Of a stretch of 19,562 nt of DNA, positions 7,230-15,988 are shown one piece after another. Source of the DNA: Bremia lactucae (Eukaryota; Oomycota; Peronosporomycetes; Peronosporales; Peronosporaceae); assembly GCF_004359215.1 (NCBI RefSeq), contig NW_027152097.1, forward strand, positions 1 to 19,562, written 5' to 3'. The position numbers and the translations under genes are program-made. How positions within the stretch are numbered: position 1 is the first letter of the stretch; each line of letters opens with the position of its first letter. Below the pieces are notes generated by a model. It saw nothing but the letters and a program-made list of their open reading frames with translations, did no database searches and was not told the DNA's origin.

Positions 7230-8340
7230 CCACGACCCGCATCTCTGCGTGTGTACGTGAGGATGAGCCTCAACATCGATTGGGCTCGTTTCCCCACCTC
7301 TCCGAGAATCATCGGGAGGTGGCAGGGCACTTGGCGCAGGGACTTGGTGAACAAGCCCTGGCCAAACTTTTGAGCAACATGTTTCTCAGTTGGAGAAGTT
7401 TGAGACATTCGTGCTCGGACAGCGAAGAGCCGTGTCCGTGGCACATAGCCATGCTGCGGCGGAGTCCGTCACTCAGACTCAGGATGAGCTGAGGCATGAG
7501 CAAGCTTGGAGCGAGGCTCTTATCAGGACTGTTAAGATGCTCTCTGCCGGCCGCATCAGCTGAGGCCCATTCGGATGGAACTGCAGCGAACACGAATGTT
7601 CACAAGCTGTTAGCTGTGGAGCAATGCGGTGTCGCGCATCTCATCACGGATGGTGTCGTACGCCATGTCGCATCTGCGTGGTAAGGCCTCAGAGTGGGCT
7701 TACTCGGCGCTTATGGCGGACAGAAAGGCGTTCCCTACATGGGCGATCTTAAAAAAAAACATTCGCGCCATGTACCAGCCGCCGAACAACGAAGTGTTGC
7801 TTCAGGCGCGCCTCTTTGGACCGCGACAGGCGAAGCGATCTCTGCAAGAGTATGTGCAAGAGATGCGCTCGCTGTCGGCGTCCATTACTGTAGGTCAGAT
7901 CCCGGAGCACATTAAGGTGCCCATGTTTTTGAACGAACTACGGCATGGCCCATCGCAACAGGTCCTTTTCAGAAAGGTGCCATCGACGATGGAAAAGGCA
8001 ATCCAAATTGCCTTAGTTGAGGAGCAATCCTACAGCTGTGTCTCGGCGATAGCTTGGTATAAGCCGTCGGCCGAGAGGTCAGATGCCACTCCCTTGAAGT
8101 TGGGCAATGCAGACGTGGTCTGTTTAAAATGCGGGCAAGCGCGGCCATATGATGGCTCTTTGCTATGCCAGGGTCCCTGTTGGGGCGAAGACGCCCAGCA
8201 AGAGGACTCCCTACCCAAAGGGCGACGGCAAGAACTTGCGTGCGAGATGCCTGAGTTCTGCATCAACGACTGAGGGGTCGGGAAATGCAGAAGTGCAGTA
8301 GGGTCGAAATGCCCTAATGATGCGGACTCTGAAGCTACCC
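7230..8340 (+). pseudogene. Gag of element 2, frameshifted
   Basis: From about 7360 one frame reads EQHVSQLEKFETFVLGQ and then ELRHEQAWSEALIRTVKML, a coiled-coil Gag start. After frame changes the open part 7629-8273 carries the capsid core: MSHLRGKASEWAYSALM, then ILKKNIRAMYQPPNNEVLLQ, LQEYVQEMRSLSASI, and VPMFLNELRHGPSQQVLF, which fits the retrotransposon gag domain. Near 8120-8165 a CCHC zinc knuckle starts (CLKCG) and one extra G shifts the frame; the rest (KRGHMMALC) is in the next frame. Gag packages the RNA. The coding trail fades before 8340 and passes straight into integrase, so protease and RT are missing from their normal place. Confidence 0.75.
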
Positions 8341-8617
8341 CTAAGCTCAAAGTTGTACAATGATTCGCGCTTGCGCATCATGTATGAGTGCCCAAAGACC
8401 AACAAGTGGACATCGTGGACGTGAGACAACTTATCTTACAGCAAGTCACGACATTTACTGGCCATGCCAGTATCAATTCTTGCGCAAGTACATTCGTGCT
8501 TGCGAGGTATGTCAACGGGTGAAGCCCCGCCGTGTACCTCTTTAACCTCTCCCACTTCGGCAGAATGTTGGCAGTCCGTATCTATGGACTTCGTTTTCGG
8601 ATTTCCCGAAGACGAAC
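8341..8617 (+). pseudogene. Integrase N-terminal fragment (element 2)
   Basis: Frame 8360-8545 reads TSGHRGRETTYLTASHDIYW and QFLRKYIRACEVCQRVKP, the zinc-binding HHCC domain, with the first His region (YECHD in element 1) replaced by YECPK through a small deletion. A second frame continues AECWQSVSMDFVFGFPEDE, the start of the catalytic core with the first Asp. Homology stops abruptly near 8615, where the opposite-strand RNase H begins. It is a truncated remnant. Confidence 0.85.
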
Positions 8618-9874
8618 AGCATCAGCGACGACATCAAGTCGTCCTGGTTTATATTCTACGGAGAAATTATACGCCGCGAAGAAGGAAAGACACCTCGCCA
8701 TTCTTTGCGAGTGGTGTGGGCTATTTACGGCCGTGCATAATGACGCATGGTCCGCATATACGTTGTACAATCTATCTCCTAGGAGGTAGATCCTAAATTT
8801 AGCCAATGCATATTTCATGGCAAGGAGTTCCTTGTCATGCACTGGGTAATTGCGTTCAGCTGGTTGCAGCTGACGCGATTGGTAACAGACGACGCGCTCC
8901 GCGCCATCTGTATCGTATTGCATTAACGCACAGCCGATTGCGAAATCGCTGGCGTCACAGACCACATGGAATGGTCTGTCTTGATCTGCAATCGCCAAGA
9001 TAGGCGATTGCATCAAGCTTTGCTTGATATCTTCAAAGGAACGCTGACAATCAGCGTGCCATAACCATTCTCCGTCTTTTTTGAAGAGACGAGAGAGATG
9101 ATCTGCCTTCTCAACATAATTGCGGGAGTTCTTGTGCAAGTACGCCGCTAGCCCAAGGAACTTTCTAAGTCCCTTGACATCGACTGGAAATGGCCAGTCG
9201 GTAATTGCCTTGATCTTTTCGGGATCAGGGCGCACGCCGTGTTTACCGACGATGCACCCAAGAAGTGTTTTTTCGCTTGCAGCGAATATGCACTTCTCGA
9301 GATTTGCGTGCAACATGTGCTTTTGCATAAATGTAAAAATCTGACGAACGTGATTTTTATGAACTTCCACGTCCGCCTTTCTGTCAATTGTCTGACTATG
9401 GACGAAAAAATCGTCAAAATAACTCGGTGCGAATTTTTGCACCGGACTCAACGGATTCGTTACGCATCTGTTGAAAGTTGCAGGAGCGTTACTAAGCTCC
9501 TGTGGCATTAATAGCTTTTTCCAAAGCATCCCACTGGGAGTGCTCACTGCTGTGTACGGGATGTCTTGTTCACGCATAAGGATCTGATAAAATTCATCCA
9601 TCAGATCCATAGACGGAAAGATGGTACTCTTAGACATACCATCTATGATTACGTCTTTTCTAGGTATCGGCGTTTGAGCCGGTACCGTTGCAGCATTCAG
9701 TTTATTAAATGCGTGCACTATCCGCCACCCTCCTGTCGCCTTCGGCACACAGAAGGTTGGAGAGCTATGTGGGGAGGTTGACCTCCTTTCATGGCCCGCT
9801 TTTACGCGACCGGTAAAGAATTTATCGATCGCAAGTACTTCTTCACGTGGCAGTGGCCACTGCTTCACTGACAC
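8582..9874 (-). CDS. Reverse transcriptase-RNase H, inverted block
   Basis: This 430-codon frame is the best-preserved gene in the window. RT: VKQWPLPREEVLAIDKFF at the start, motif A Asp in SMDLMDEFYQILM (about residue 90), YFDD catalytic motif at 152-155, LLGCIVGKHGVRPDPEKI at the thumb. RNase H: Asp in VCDASDFAIG (307), Glu in HDKELLAMKYAL (349), Asp in VYADHASL (375) and Asp in VVADA (418), so all four acidic residues are kept. The true N-terminus lies further upstream (to 9955), cut off by a one-base insertion (tgtgtcaGtgaag); the start given is only the first in-frame GTG. The last ten residues are integrase DNA read backwards. It lies opposite to its neighbours, exactly where the integrase core should be, so it cannot be translated as part of that Gag-Pol. 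Confidence 0.9.
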   Translation of the reverse strand: MSVKQWPLPREEVLAIDKFFTGRVKAGHERRSTSPHSSPTFCVPKATGGWRIVHAFNKLNAATVPAQTPIPRKDVIIDGMSKSTIFPSMDLMDEFYQILMREQDIPYTAVSTPSGMLWKKLLMPQELSNAPATFNRCVTNPLSPVQKFAPSYFDDFFVHSQTIDRKADVEVHKNHVRQIFTFMQKHMLHANLEKCIFAASEKTLLGCIVGKHGVRPDPEKIKAITDWPFPVDVKGLRKFLGLAAYLHKNSRNYVEKADHLSRLFKKDGEWLWHADCQRSFEDIKQSLMQSPILAIADQDRPFHVVCDASDFAIGCALMQYDTDGAERVVCYQSRQLQPAERNYPVHDKELLAMKYALAKFRIYLLGDRLYNVYADHASLCTAVNSPHHSQRMARCLSFFAAYNFSVEYKPGRLDVVADAVRLREIRKRSP

Positions 9875-9958
9875 AGTACTTCGAGCCCGGTTTGAGCTCG
9901 ATCTAATGTCGAGTGCCTTAATCCATAGGCAACTCGCATGGAACTATCTAGGGAATAC
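9875..9958 (-). pseudogene. RT leader region of inverted block
   Basis: On the minus strand this reads ELPMD, a stop, GTRH, a stop, IELKPGSKYCV, matching the sequence before RT at 2595-2665 in element 1. Homology ends sharply near 9955-9960, marking the right boundary of the inversion; plus-strand pol similarity begins at about 9959 (ggactcgctcgagcaaa compared with gggactcgcacgagcaaag at 3945). Confidence 0.75.
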
Positions 9959-10480
9959 AAGGACTCGCTCGAGCAAAAAAAAAGTTTAGCTCTTGCTCAT
10001 CACGCATTAGCACTAAGGTCAATGCGAAAGATACTAATGTTGATTTAATTTACATTGAGGTGGACAAACTCAGTAATAACAATAATGTTATTACTGACTT
10101 TAATAACGATGCTGAAAGACTTAACATCAAAAAGAAAATTATTAATGAGAACGATAATACTCTTAATAACGAATAGATTTAAATACCGCAGTGCGAGCCG
10201 GTCGCACTGAAAACAAAAAAAGAGATAGCAGGTAATTTTTTTTGGCTTGAGAAGCATGGGTCCGTCTTGTACAGGAGTCCATCGCTGATGCGGTGGACCA
10301 ACAGAAACGGAAGACAACATACCATCAATTAATTCTAATAACCCAGTCGTACTGTCTACGGTTGACCTTCTGAAACATGTCGTGATGAAGGCAGTGATAA
10401 ATTACTGCCCAGGTATATTGGGCCGTTTTGTGTTCTACATCGCTGCCTCGTGGTATGCGTGCGCGCATCCTACGTTTTAT
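9959..10480 (+). pseudogene. Integrase C-terminal region (element 2)
   Basis: After the inversion boundary the plus strand reads a polar, Asn/Asp-rich linker (VDLIYIEVDKLSNNNNVITD) that corresponds to 3945-4100 of element 1. Then come broken pieces of the C-terminal module: TVYG, a frame change, SDKLLPRYIGPFCVLHRC and, in a third frame, HPTFYVGYL. At least three frameshifts and several stops make it dead. Stem-loops include cagtaataac/gttattactg (10071-10096) and cagtgcga/tcgcactg (10189-10209). Confidence 0.75.
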
Positions 10481-11060
10481 GTTGGGTATCTATGGGTACG
10501 AGGCTTCTTCCAATTCCGGGTTACACCGGAACGGTCGAGGGCATCGCCAAAGCCTGATGGTTTCGAGCCAAAGCCTTGTTGTCTCGGAACATAGTCTGAT
10601 TCTCTTGAACCAGACGATCCACTCTTTCCTTCAAGGAAGAGATCTTCTGACGAGCTGTCACCAGCTCGTTTTGAAGGGACTGACATGTCCTCTTGTTCGC
10701 CATTTGTTCAGTCGCAACCTGCGCACAATTTTTCATATGGTCACGAAACACATTGTCGACAGTCACCGCTAACTCGCTGCGATGGGCTCGCTCGTGATCA
10801 AGATCCTCCTTTAGATAATAAGAGGAGTGGTCCAATCACGATGTTGATTCGGGCTCGTCAAATGAGTCGATCCCGATTCCCCCCCCTCCACATCCGTTGA
10901 CAAATTCGAGTGATGAGAAGCATTTTCATGTTGAAAGCTTCTTGAACCGCCGTGAGGTAAAGGGGGTTCGAACGAGTCATCTCGTTCGTTGGCGAGGGTA
11001 TCCACCCTCGCATGATAGTTAGGAACCTCGTTCCCAACTGATGTTGGACGGGTCTCGTCT
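10481..11060 (+). pseudogene. Linker and chromodomain (element 2)
   Basis: The linker is open in one frame up to 10772. The chromodomain follows near 10940-11030 as REVKGVRTSHLVRWRGYPPS, then HDS, a TAG, and EPRSQL. As in element 1, the Trp expected after HDS is a stop codon, but by a different single change (TAG here, TGA there). The opposite strand carries the coiled-coil part of the antisense ORF. An 8-bp stem-loop gcgagggt/accctcgc lies within the chromodomain (10992-11011). Confidence 0.75.
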
Positions 11061-11945
11061 TGCAGTACGATGAGAACATCCGCCTCGACAGAGAGTCCAT
11101 CAAGAACGAACGTTTCCCGCGCTCGTAATAGTATTGAAGGTTCTCAATCCCTTGATGCATCTTGTTAGATGAGCGTCCTCAAATGAGAATCTTTAAGGGA
11201 ATATTTCTTTGCTCTCTACCTCAAGCTTTGGGGTACATGCTTCTTTAGAGGCATGACCTGCCCCTTTAAAACAGCATTGACATGAGTCCCCCCACGAAAG
11301 GCAAGGAATTCCTGCCTGTCTAGACAAACGTTGTAGCTTATAGTGTGCACCGACTACGGTCCGTTTCTCGAACCGTTCACGGAGAGCATTTAGCTTGTCA
11401 GGCCTATGTTTTGCATATTGAGCACAAAGGCTGTCCAAGCTTGGAGCAAAGGTTTGCATCCTTCCCCCGCATAGAAGAGTACTACCGATGCCGATAAAGA
11501 ATTCCGTCTCATTCTCACCAGTGAAGCCTGGCTGAGTCAAATAACGGAATGTGATATCGATCGTTGTCATACCAGACCAACGAATTAGGTTATTCTTCGA
11601 GGGGAAACTATGTCTATTTTCAGGAGCGAGCCGCAACGTTTTGCGATTCCTCTCTTGATGGCGCATGTTAACGTTAACTTGGCCCTTGAAGCAATCCCTA
11701 GAATCACTCCTTTCCTGGCGTATGCAAACTAGCACCACCAGTAACACTCTTCCCTACAGATCACTTAGTTTCTAGTGACGTATACTTAGTCACCAGAGTG
11801 ATCATCGCCCACGAAGTCACCATCCGATGACTCCCCACCAAACTCGTCATCACCTCTTAGGTTGTCACATTAGAAACCAAAGGTTTAACGGACTCGTCCT
11901 TAGGTGATCCGGCGGCATTTACAGTAGCCACTGAGTCGGGCGGTG

Positions 11946-12053
11946 CCGGTGACTTGGTCCAGTCACCTACAATTGGTGTAGCAGGTGACTTGTCACCGTC
12001 ACCTGCAATTATATTATCAGATGACATATCTCAGTCACCTTCAATTGGGGTAG
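11946..12053 (-). repeat. Three 36-bp tandem repeats inside the antisense ORF
   Basis: Units 11946-11981, 11982-12017 and 12018-12053 each follow the pattern c(c/a)g(g/a)tgac...(a/c)gtcacct.caatt. Exactly 36 bases each, they encode 12-residue repeats on the minus strand (ATPIVGDWTKSP, DNIIAGDGDKSP, PTPIEGD then a stop codon and DMSS), so the repeat keeps frame in the antisense direction. Confidence 0.75.
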
Positions 12054-12186
12054 GAGGTTACGTATTCCACACAGTCGACGCATTAGCGTCTACTTAAACA
12101 TTTGCAATACTAACAGCTGCACTAATCCGTGCAGCTGCCAGCTTTGCGGCCTCACGGGCCACGCGCACAGACTTGTTTGTCGCCAT

Positions 12187-12318
12187 GTTGATCTCGGTCA
12201 AAATCAATAAGGCAAATAATAACGGTATTTTGATTAAAATCAATAATGCAAAATTACACGGAAAGACATAATAGTATTTCCGGTCACCCTACATCAGTCG
12301 CAATAGTGACTGTTAGTT
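12187..12318. other. Interval between antisense ORF start and 3' LTR
   Basis: AT-rich, with a repeated aaaatcaataa(g/t)gcaaa (about 12200-12260). It is the likely upstream region of the antisense ORF, but I can identify no promoter motif. Confidence 0.35.
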
Positions 12319-12330
12319 AAGGTGGGGTGA
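12319..12330 (+). other. Polypurine tract before LTR-C
   Basis: AAGGTGGGGTGA directly before TGAAATGGGG; same layout as 6114-6125 before the type A 3' LTR. Confidence 0.65.
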
Positions 12331-12812
12331 TGAAATGGGGTGTCTCGTTTCATAGGTATTATTTCCTATAAGAGGAAATAAACAAAGAAATACGAAATTA
12401 TATCTTCATTAATTTTAACTTAAATAGTACTCATATTACCAAATTTGGTAATTGATACAATAAAACATTAGGTCTATTGATCGGTTGATTTAAGTCTAAA
12501 TCAGTCCAGTCAATCATTATAAGACAAGGATAGTGTGGATCGCAAGGACGCGACATCCTTAGTTAAATATTAATATAATACGTTCAGAAGTAGATAGATG
12601 ATCGTTACTTAGGAAACTAAATACATTAATACAGCTTTACTATTCTCTATTGATAAGCCTTAGTCTAGACCTGTAAGCTAAAGACCCTAAGATCCATAGA
12701 AACCTTCCTCTGTAACTTTGTGTACGTGTAATTTCGAGGCATCTCACCTACATTGTAATCAGTGTAAGGTTAACTAGTACTGATCAGTACTATTGAAAGG
12801 TGCCCCGTTACA
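12331..12812 (+). repeat. LTR-C (3' side of element 2)
   Basis: A 482-bp LTR from TGAAATGGGGTGTCTCG (compare TGTAACTGGGTGCATCG at 6126) to AAAGGTGCCCCGTTACA. It shares the terminal block and landmark order with type A but little else, so it is a distant relative. A perfect 18-base palindrome tagtactgatcagtacta lies at 12775-12792, at the place of the terminal hairpin in type A. Confidence 0.7.
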
Positions 12813-12813
12813 C

Positions 12814-12852
12814 AAGTGGTGGGTCTAATTACTTCACTTGTGTGGGGCAACT
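12814..12852 (-). repeat. Fragment related to LTR-B, reversed
   Basis: aagtggtgggtctaattactt is the reverse complement of a block in LTR-B (6744-6764). cacttgtgtgg and gggcaacttt then follow in the order expected from the reversed LTR-B start, with short deletions. It directly abuts LTR-C. Confidence 0.5.
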
Positions 12853-13415
12853 TTCATTGCGAATAGGTGCGAATCCAGCGTGGGAAATGCGTCGTCTGTG
12901 TACGTGCTACATGTGATGCTCACTCACAGGCTTCACCACCGAGCTAAGAAGTTGTCATCACCACTTTTGTTGTTCTGTTAGGATCATGGCAGGGGTATGG
13001 CCATTTCCATATGTTTCGATCCAAACAAGGAGATTTTCTCTCTCTTGTCCTCATATGTCTCAACACTGACAACAAGAGGGCAAGCCTTAGGCTCCTGATC
13101 AGGTACAGGAATTTACCGAGTTGCATAAATGCTGCTAAGTGGTCCGATATAGAAAGATTCATGTTGCAGAAAGGCTTTAAGCCTTGCAACAAGAACCTTT
13201 GGGCCCTGAAAAGGATGTGATCTCTACGATCCAGCCCAAACAAATTTGTAAGGTTATCAAACGCTACGCGTTTCACCCCTAAAAGTTTGAGAAATGGATC
13301 TATGTCAGCAGACGCTCGGACTTATAAAGACTCAGGCGTAGATTGGCGAATCGGACTTAATTCATTAAGATTATACGAAAAACTAAACTTTAATTAAAAT
13401 TTAAAATGTGGAACC
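12853..13415. other. No gene recognised
   Basis: The longest frames (110 codons on the minus strand at 12944-13276; 69 on the plus at 13011-13220) overlap each other and show no motif I know. A palindrome-like ttgcagaaaggctttaagccttgcaa lies near 13164-13190. It may be unique or older repeat DNA. Confidence 0.5.
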
Positions 13416-14253
13416 TTACCTTAATTCCACCAGATCTCTATCTGGTGGCTACTACTCGTATTTCGTATCACCTACATAAAAATGGGATTGTTTTAGCCAA
13501 TCAGAAGCCTTACTTATTGCGCTCCGCATATTTTTTTTCACGATAAAAAAACATCGTTTTGAATCGGGCTGGGTCAAGTTGATCTACTCTCCATATCCTT
13601 CTTTTTGACTTGTAAACAAGCGGGTCCTACGAATTATTATCAATCACAATACATTCTCTATATCACACTCAATTTCTACTTTCTTCCTTGTCAGGCTGTT
13701 CTACAATGCTTCCACCACACCACCCAATGCATCCTTTCCCAGCACAATGGCCCTGACGGATGCAGCTCGCGAATTCGCTCATGCAGAAGGATATGCTGTG
13801 TCTACCCTAAATTCCGACAAAAAGAAGATTATTTTGTAATGCGATCGACGTGGTACCTACCTGCAAAGGGCAGCAACATGACTTGAGTTGCCGCGAAACT
13901 CTGCGAGCCGATTGACTAATTGCCCGTTTCGTCTATCAGGGCGTCTACCAAGCGATAACAGCTTGCAACTGCGAACTTTTCATAGGGAACATAATCATGA
14001 ACCTTCAGACAACATAAGTAGTCATCCGACTGCCTGACGCTTTCAATCAGAGCAAAATTTGTTAGTACAAAAACTTCTTAAGGCTGGGATTGCGCCGAAA
14101 GAAATTGTCACAACCCTACGCCAAATAGATCCCAGCACAAAAGCAATAGGAAGGACAATCTACAACGAGCGCCAGCGGTGCGAGCAGAAGAGCTTCGCAA
14201 TCGTACACCACTGGACGCTCTATTTGACATTCTGCATCATGCAGAGTGGGTTT

Positions 14254-14294
14254 ATAGGTGTGAAAGATGATTATCATCATCTTTTCACACCTAT
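14254..14294. repeat. Snap-back palindrome 1 in MULE
   Basis: ataggtgtgaaagatgat (14254-14271), loop tatc, then atcatcttttcacacctat (14276-14294): 18-19 base arms with a single unpaired T. It sits where continuous transposase sequence is expected. Confidence 0.85.
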
Positions 14295-14327
14295 TCTATG
14301 CCAGCCAAAAATCTGTGGAACTCCTTT

Positions 14328-14403
14328 ACAGACATCCATACGCTTTGGTGGCGGACTGCACCTAGATAGGTGCAGTCCACCACCAAAGCGTAAGGATATC
14401 TGT
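14328..14403. repeat. Snap-back palindrome 2 in MULE
   Basis: Arms of 36 bases (14328-14363 and 14368-14403) around the 4-base loop agat, with about three mismatches. The left arm is normal coding sequence ending in the codons of ADCT; the right arm is its inverted copy and replaces the codons expected next. Confidence 0.9.
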
Positions 14404-15510
14404 GATCGATTCATAATGCCGGATCCTCCATATCACTGGTGTCACAAGCTTCAACACTTCCTCCCAATTGCTATTGCTTTCATCAGGCATGAACGTGAAG
14501 CGGACTACCTTTGGGCTCTCGATCAACTGCCACAGACAATCACAACAGACCGAGAATTTGCCCTAAAGAATGCCCTGAAATAACATTTCCCACCTCAACC
14601 CATCTTCTATGCGTTTAACATATTTAAAAAAACGCTCTAGCAAATTGTCGTAAGTTTTTTGGACCTGGGGATGACTGGAATAAATTCGTGAAGAGTCGGA
14701 CAGATGTAATCTATTCGAAATCAGAGGAAGTGTAAATCAATCTCATGATAAGCATGCACTCAACATATACTGCACTGCCTAACATGCTGGCCTATCCGGA
14801 TACCACCTGTCTGACACATAAAAATTAATTTATTTACGCATACACCAGGAATTGCATGCATTTTGGCCACGTCACATCATCGAGAGCTGAAGGGCTTCAT
14901 CATATGTTAAAGAGCTACATAAGTGTTCCGGAAAAAACTTGGGTGATGTACAAACTCGCGTAGCTCATGCTGCTTAAGCCCAGATTGAAAATCTTGGTGT
15001 TTAGCTGTCGTAGGAGCGAATGCAAGTCATGCACAAACACAGAAAATCCCTTTCTTTGCTGTAGTGCGCCGCATTTCAATATACGCACTAGGAAAATGCT
15101 TTGAGCTATGAGTTATCTGAAGATCCTACCAATGCCACCATAACCTGTTCAGTTGCGTGTAATTCAAGAATGGAATACCCTGTCAGCATCAAATAATCTG
15201 CTTTTCTAAGAAGTGGCCGCCCTCTCACTGTTAAGAGTTTCCACCATTAATGGCGCTTGGATGCAGCTGCGCCTGCAGCCATGCCTGAAGTGGGTAGACA
15301 AAATGTTGCCACCATATTAGAGGCTGTCAAAGAACGTTACAACATGGTGGAGTATCGCCATCAAGAAACCATTATGGGAACAGCTACGATAAATTGCAGT
15401 CTGGATGATATGGCTCCAAGAATTCTGTCCCTTAGCGTACTCGTGGTCGCTCAACTGGATCTAGACCGTCACAAAAAATAATAATGTGCATCAATCATCA
15501 AGGCAACGAG

Positions 15511-15759
15511 ATCCATCTGAATTTGAGTTTGTTCAAGTAGCGGATTGCTCGAAACTTTGCATACAATCAGGTCAAAATGCACGCAGGTGCCCCATCGCTC
15601 AATCTCTGGCTCTTTTAAATAAGTCCTTTTATCCATCTGAATTTGAGATTGTATAAGCAGCAATTCGTTGAAGACTTTGCAGTATTTGCAGGAATAAGGG
15701 TCACAATGCACGCAGGTGCCCTTAACGCCGAATATCTGGCTCTTAAATAAGTATTTTTT
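15511..15759 (+). repeat. Tandem duplication of the MULE C-terminal end
   Basis: Copy 1 (15511-15630) and copy 2 (15631-15759) both start atccatctgaatttgag and share acgcaggtgccc and tatctggctctt/tctctggctctt. Copy 2 has the full zinc knuckle CSICRNKGHNARRC. Copy 1 has lost about a dozen bases, removing the first Cys pair (LCIQSGQNARRC). They differ at many sites, so the duplication is old. Confidence 0.8.
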
Positions 15760-15777
15760 ATCCACTTCATCAACTTG

Positions 15778-15988
15778 CCATTCCACCCCAGCATTTGTTA
15801 TTTCCACCCGTCATTATTTTTTCCACCCGTCATTATTTTTTCCACCCCTTATTTGTCTTTTTCCGCCCATATAAATAAATATGCGAAGCGTTATACATAA
15901 TGCTTCTGATTGGCTAATCGGAATCAAGTTGGCAGCGACGGTATTTTTTTGCATGGGGTGGAAATAACGAAATGGTGGGGTGGAAATA
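15778..15988. repeat. MULE right-end repeats (TTCCACCC arrays and inverted arms)
   Basis: TTCCACCC recurs four times with 19-21 base spacing at 15781-15848, including two tandem units of tccacccgtcattattttt. The first arm (15778-15809) is repeated inverted at 15957-15988 (gggtggaaataacgaaatgg...), with about three differences over 32 bases. Such repeated ends may be transposase-binding subterminal repeats. Confidence 0.65.

Larger units (their letters stand above)
10477..12186 (-). pseudogene. Antisense accessory ORF (aORF) of element 2
   Basis: The likely start is the ATG at 12186 (MATNKSVRVAREAAKLAAAR, an Ala-rich helix), shortly inside the 3' LTR. Next comes an acidic, Pro/Ser-rich stretch built on three 12-residue repeats (ATPIVGDWTKSP and variants), then RGDDEFGGESSDGDF in another frame. 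Frame 11747-11193 (184 codons) holds FEKRTVVGAHYKLQRLSRQ and PCLSWGDSCQCCFKG with several Cys (CQCC...C) that might bind metal. Shorter frames follow to a coiled coil at 10835-10521 (LKEDLDHERAHRSELAV, LQNELVTARQKISSLKERVD). About 570 codons in all, broken by several frameshifts and stops. Order and motifs match the element 1 copy. Function unknown; a structural or regulatory protein is a guess. Confidence 0.6.
6682..12812 (+). mobile_element. Element 2: composite, rearranged chromovirus
   Basis: A second chromovirus-like array in plus orientation: LTR-B (6682-7206), gag (about 7230-8340), integrase zinc domain (8341-8615), an inverted RT-RNase H block (8618-9958, minus strand), integrase C-terminus and chromodomain (9959-11060), antisense ORF (12186-10477), polypurine tract (12319-12330) and LTR-C (12331-12812). 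The 5' and 3' LTRs belong to different families and the protease and integrase core are missing, so this is a chimera or two nested remnants rather than one original insertion. Confidence 0.6.
13747..15725 (+). pseudogene. MULE transposase with FAR1-like DNA-binding domain
   Basis: From ATG 13747: AREFAHAEGYAVSTLNSDKK, then CDRRGTY, SRLTNCPFRLSG and HREHNHEPSD, the Cys-Cys-His-His FAR1/WRKY-like zinc domain. LLKAGIAPKEIVTTLRQIDP and SRTIYN-like sequence follow. The core shows LFYASQKSVELLYRHPYALV then ADCT (first catalytic Asp), then FPIAIAFIRHEREADYLWAL and TTDREFALKNALK (second Asp). Remains of the later core (RNCMHFGHVTSSRAEGLHHM near 14850-14900) and a C-terminal knuckle CSICRNKGHNARRC (CCHC, about 15677-15719) complete it. 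Stops at 13837 (TAA), 13879 and 14035 (TGA) each fit one C-to-T change; frameshifts and two snap-back palindromes break the core. It is dead. Confidence 0.85.

Noticed and set aside
7309..7593. Minus-strand frame opposite gag of element 2
   Set aside because: Shadow of the gag coding strand; unlike the antisense ORF at 10477-12186 it has no matching protein in another element.
12944..13276. 110-codon minus-strand frame
   Set aside because: No recognisable motif, and it overlaps an equally plausible plus-strand frame; no homology within the window.
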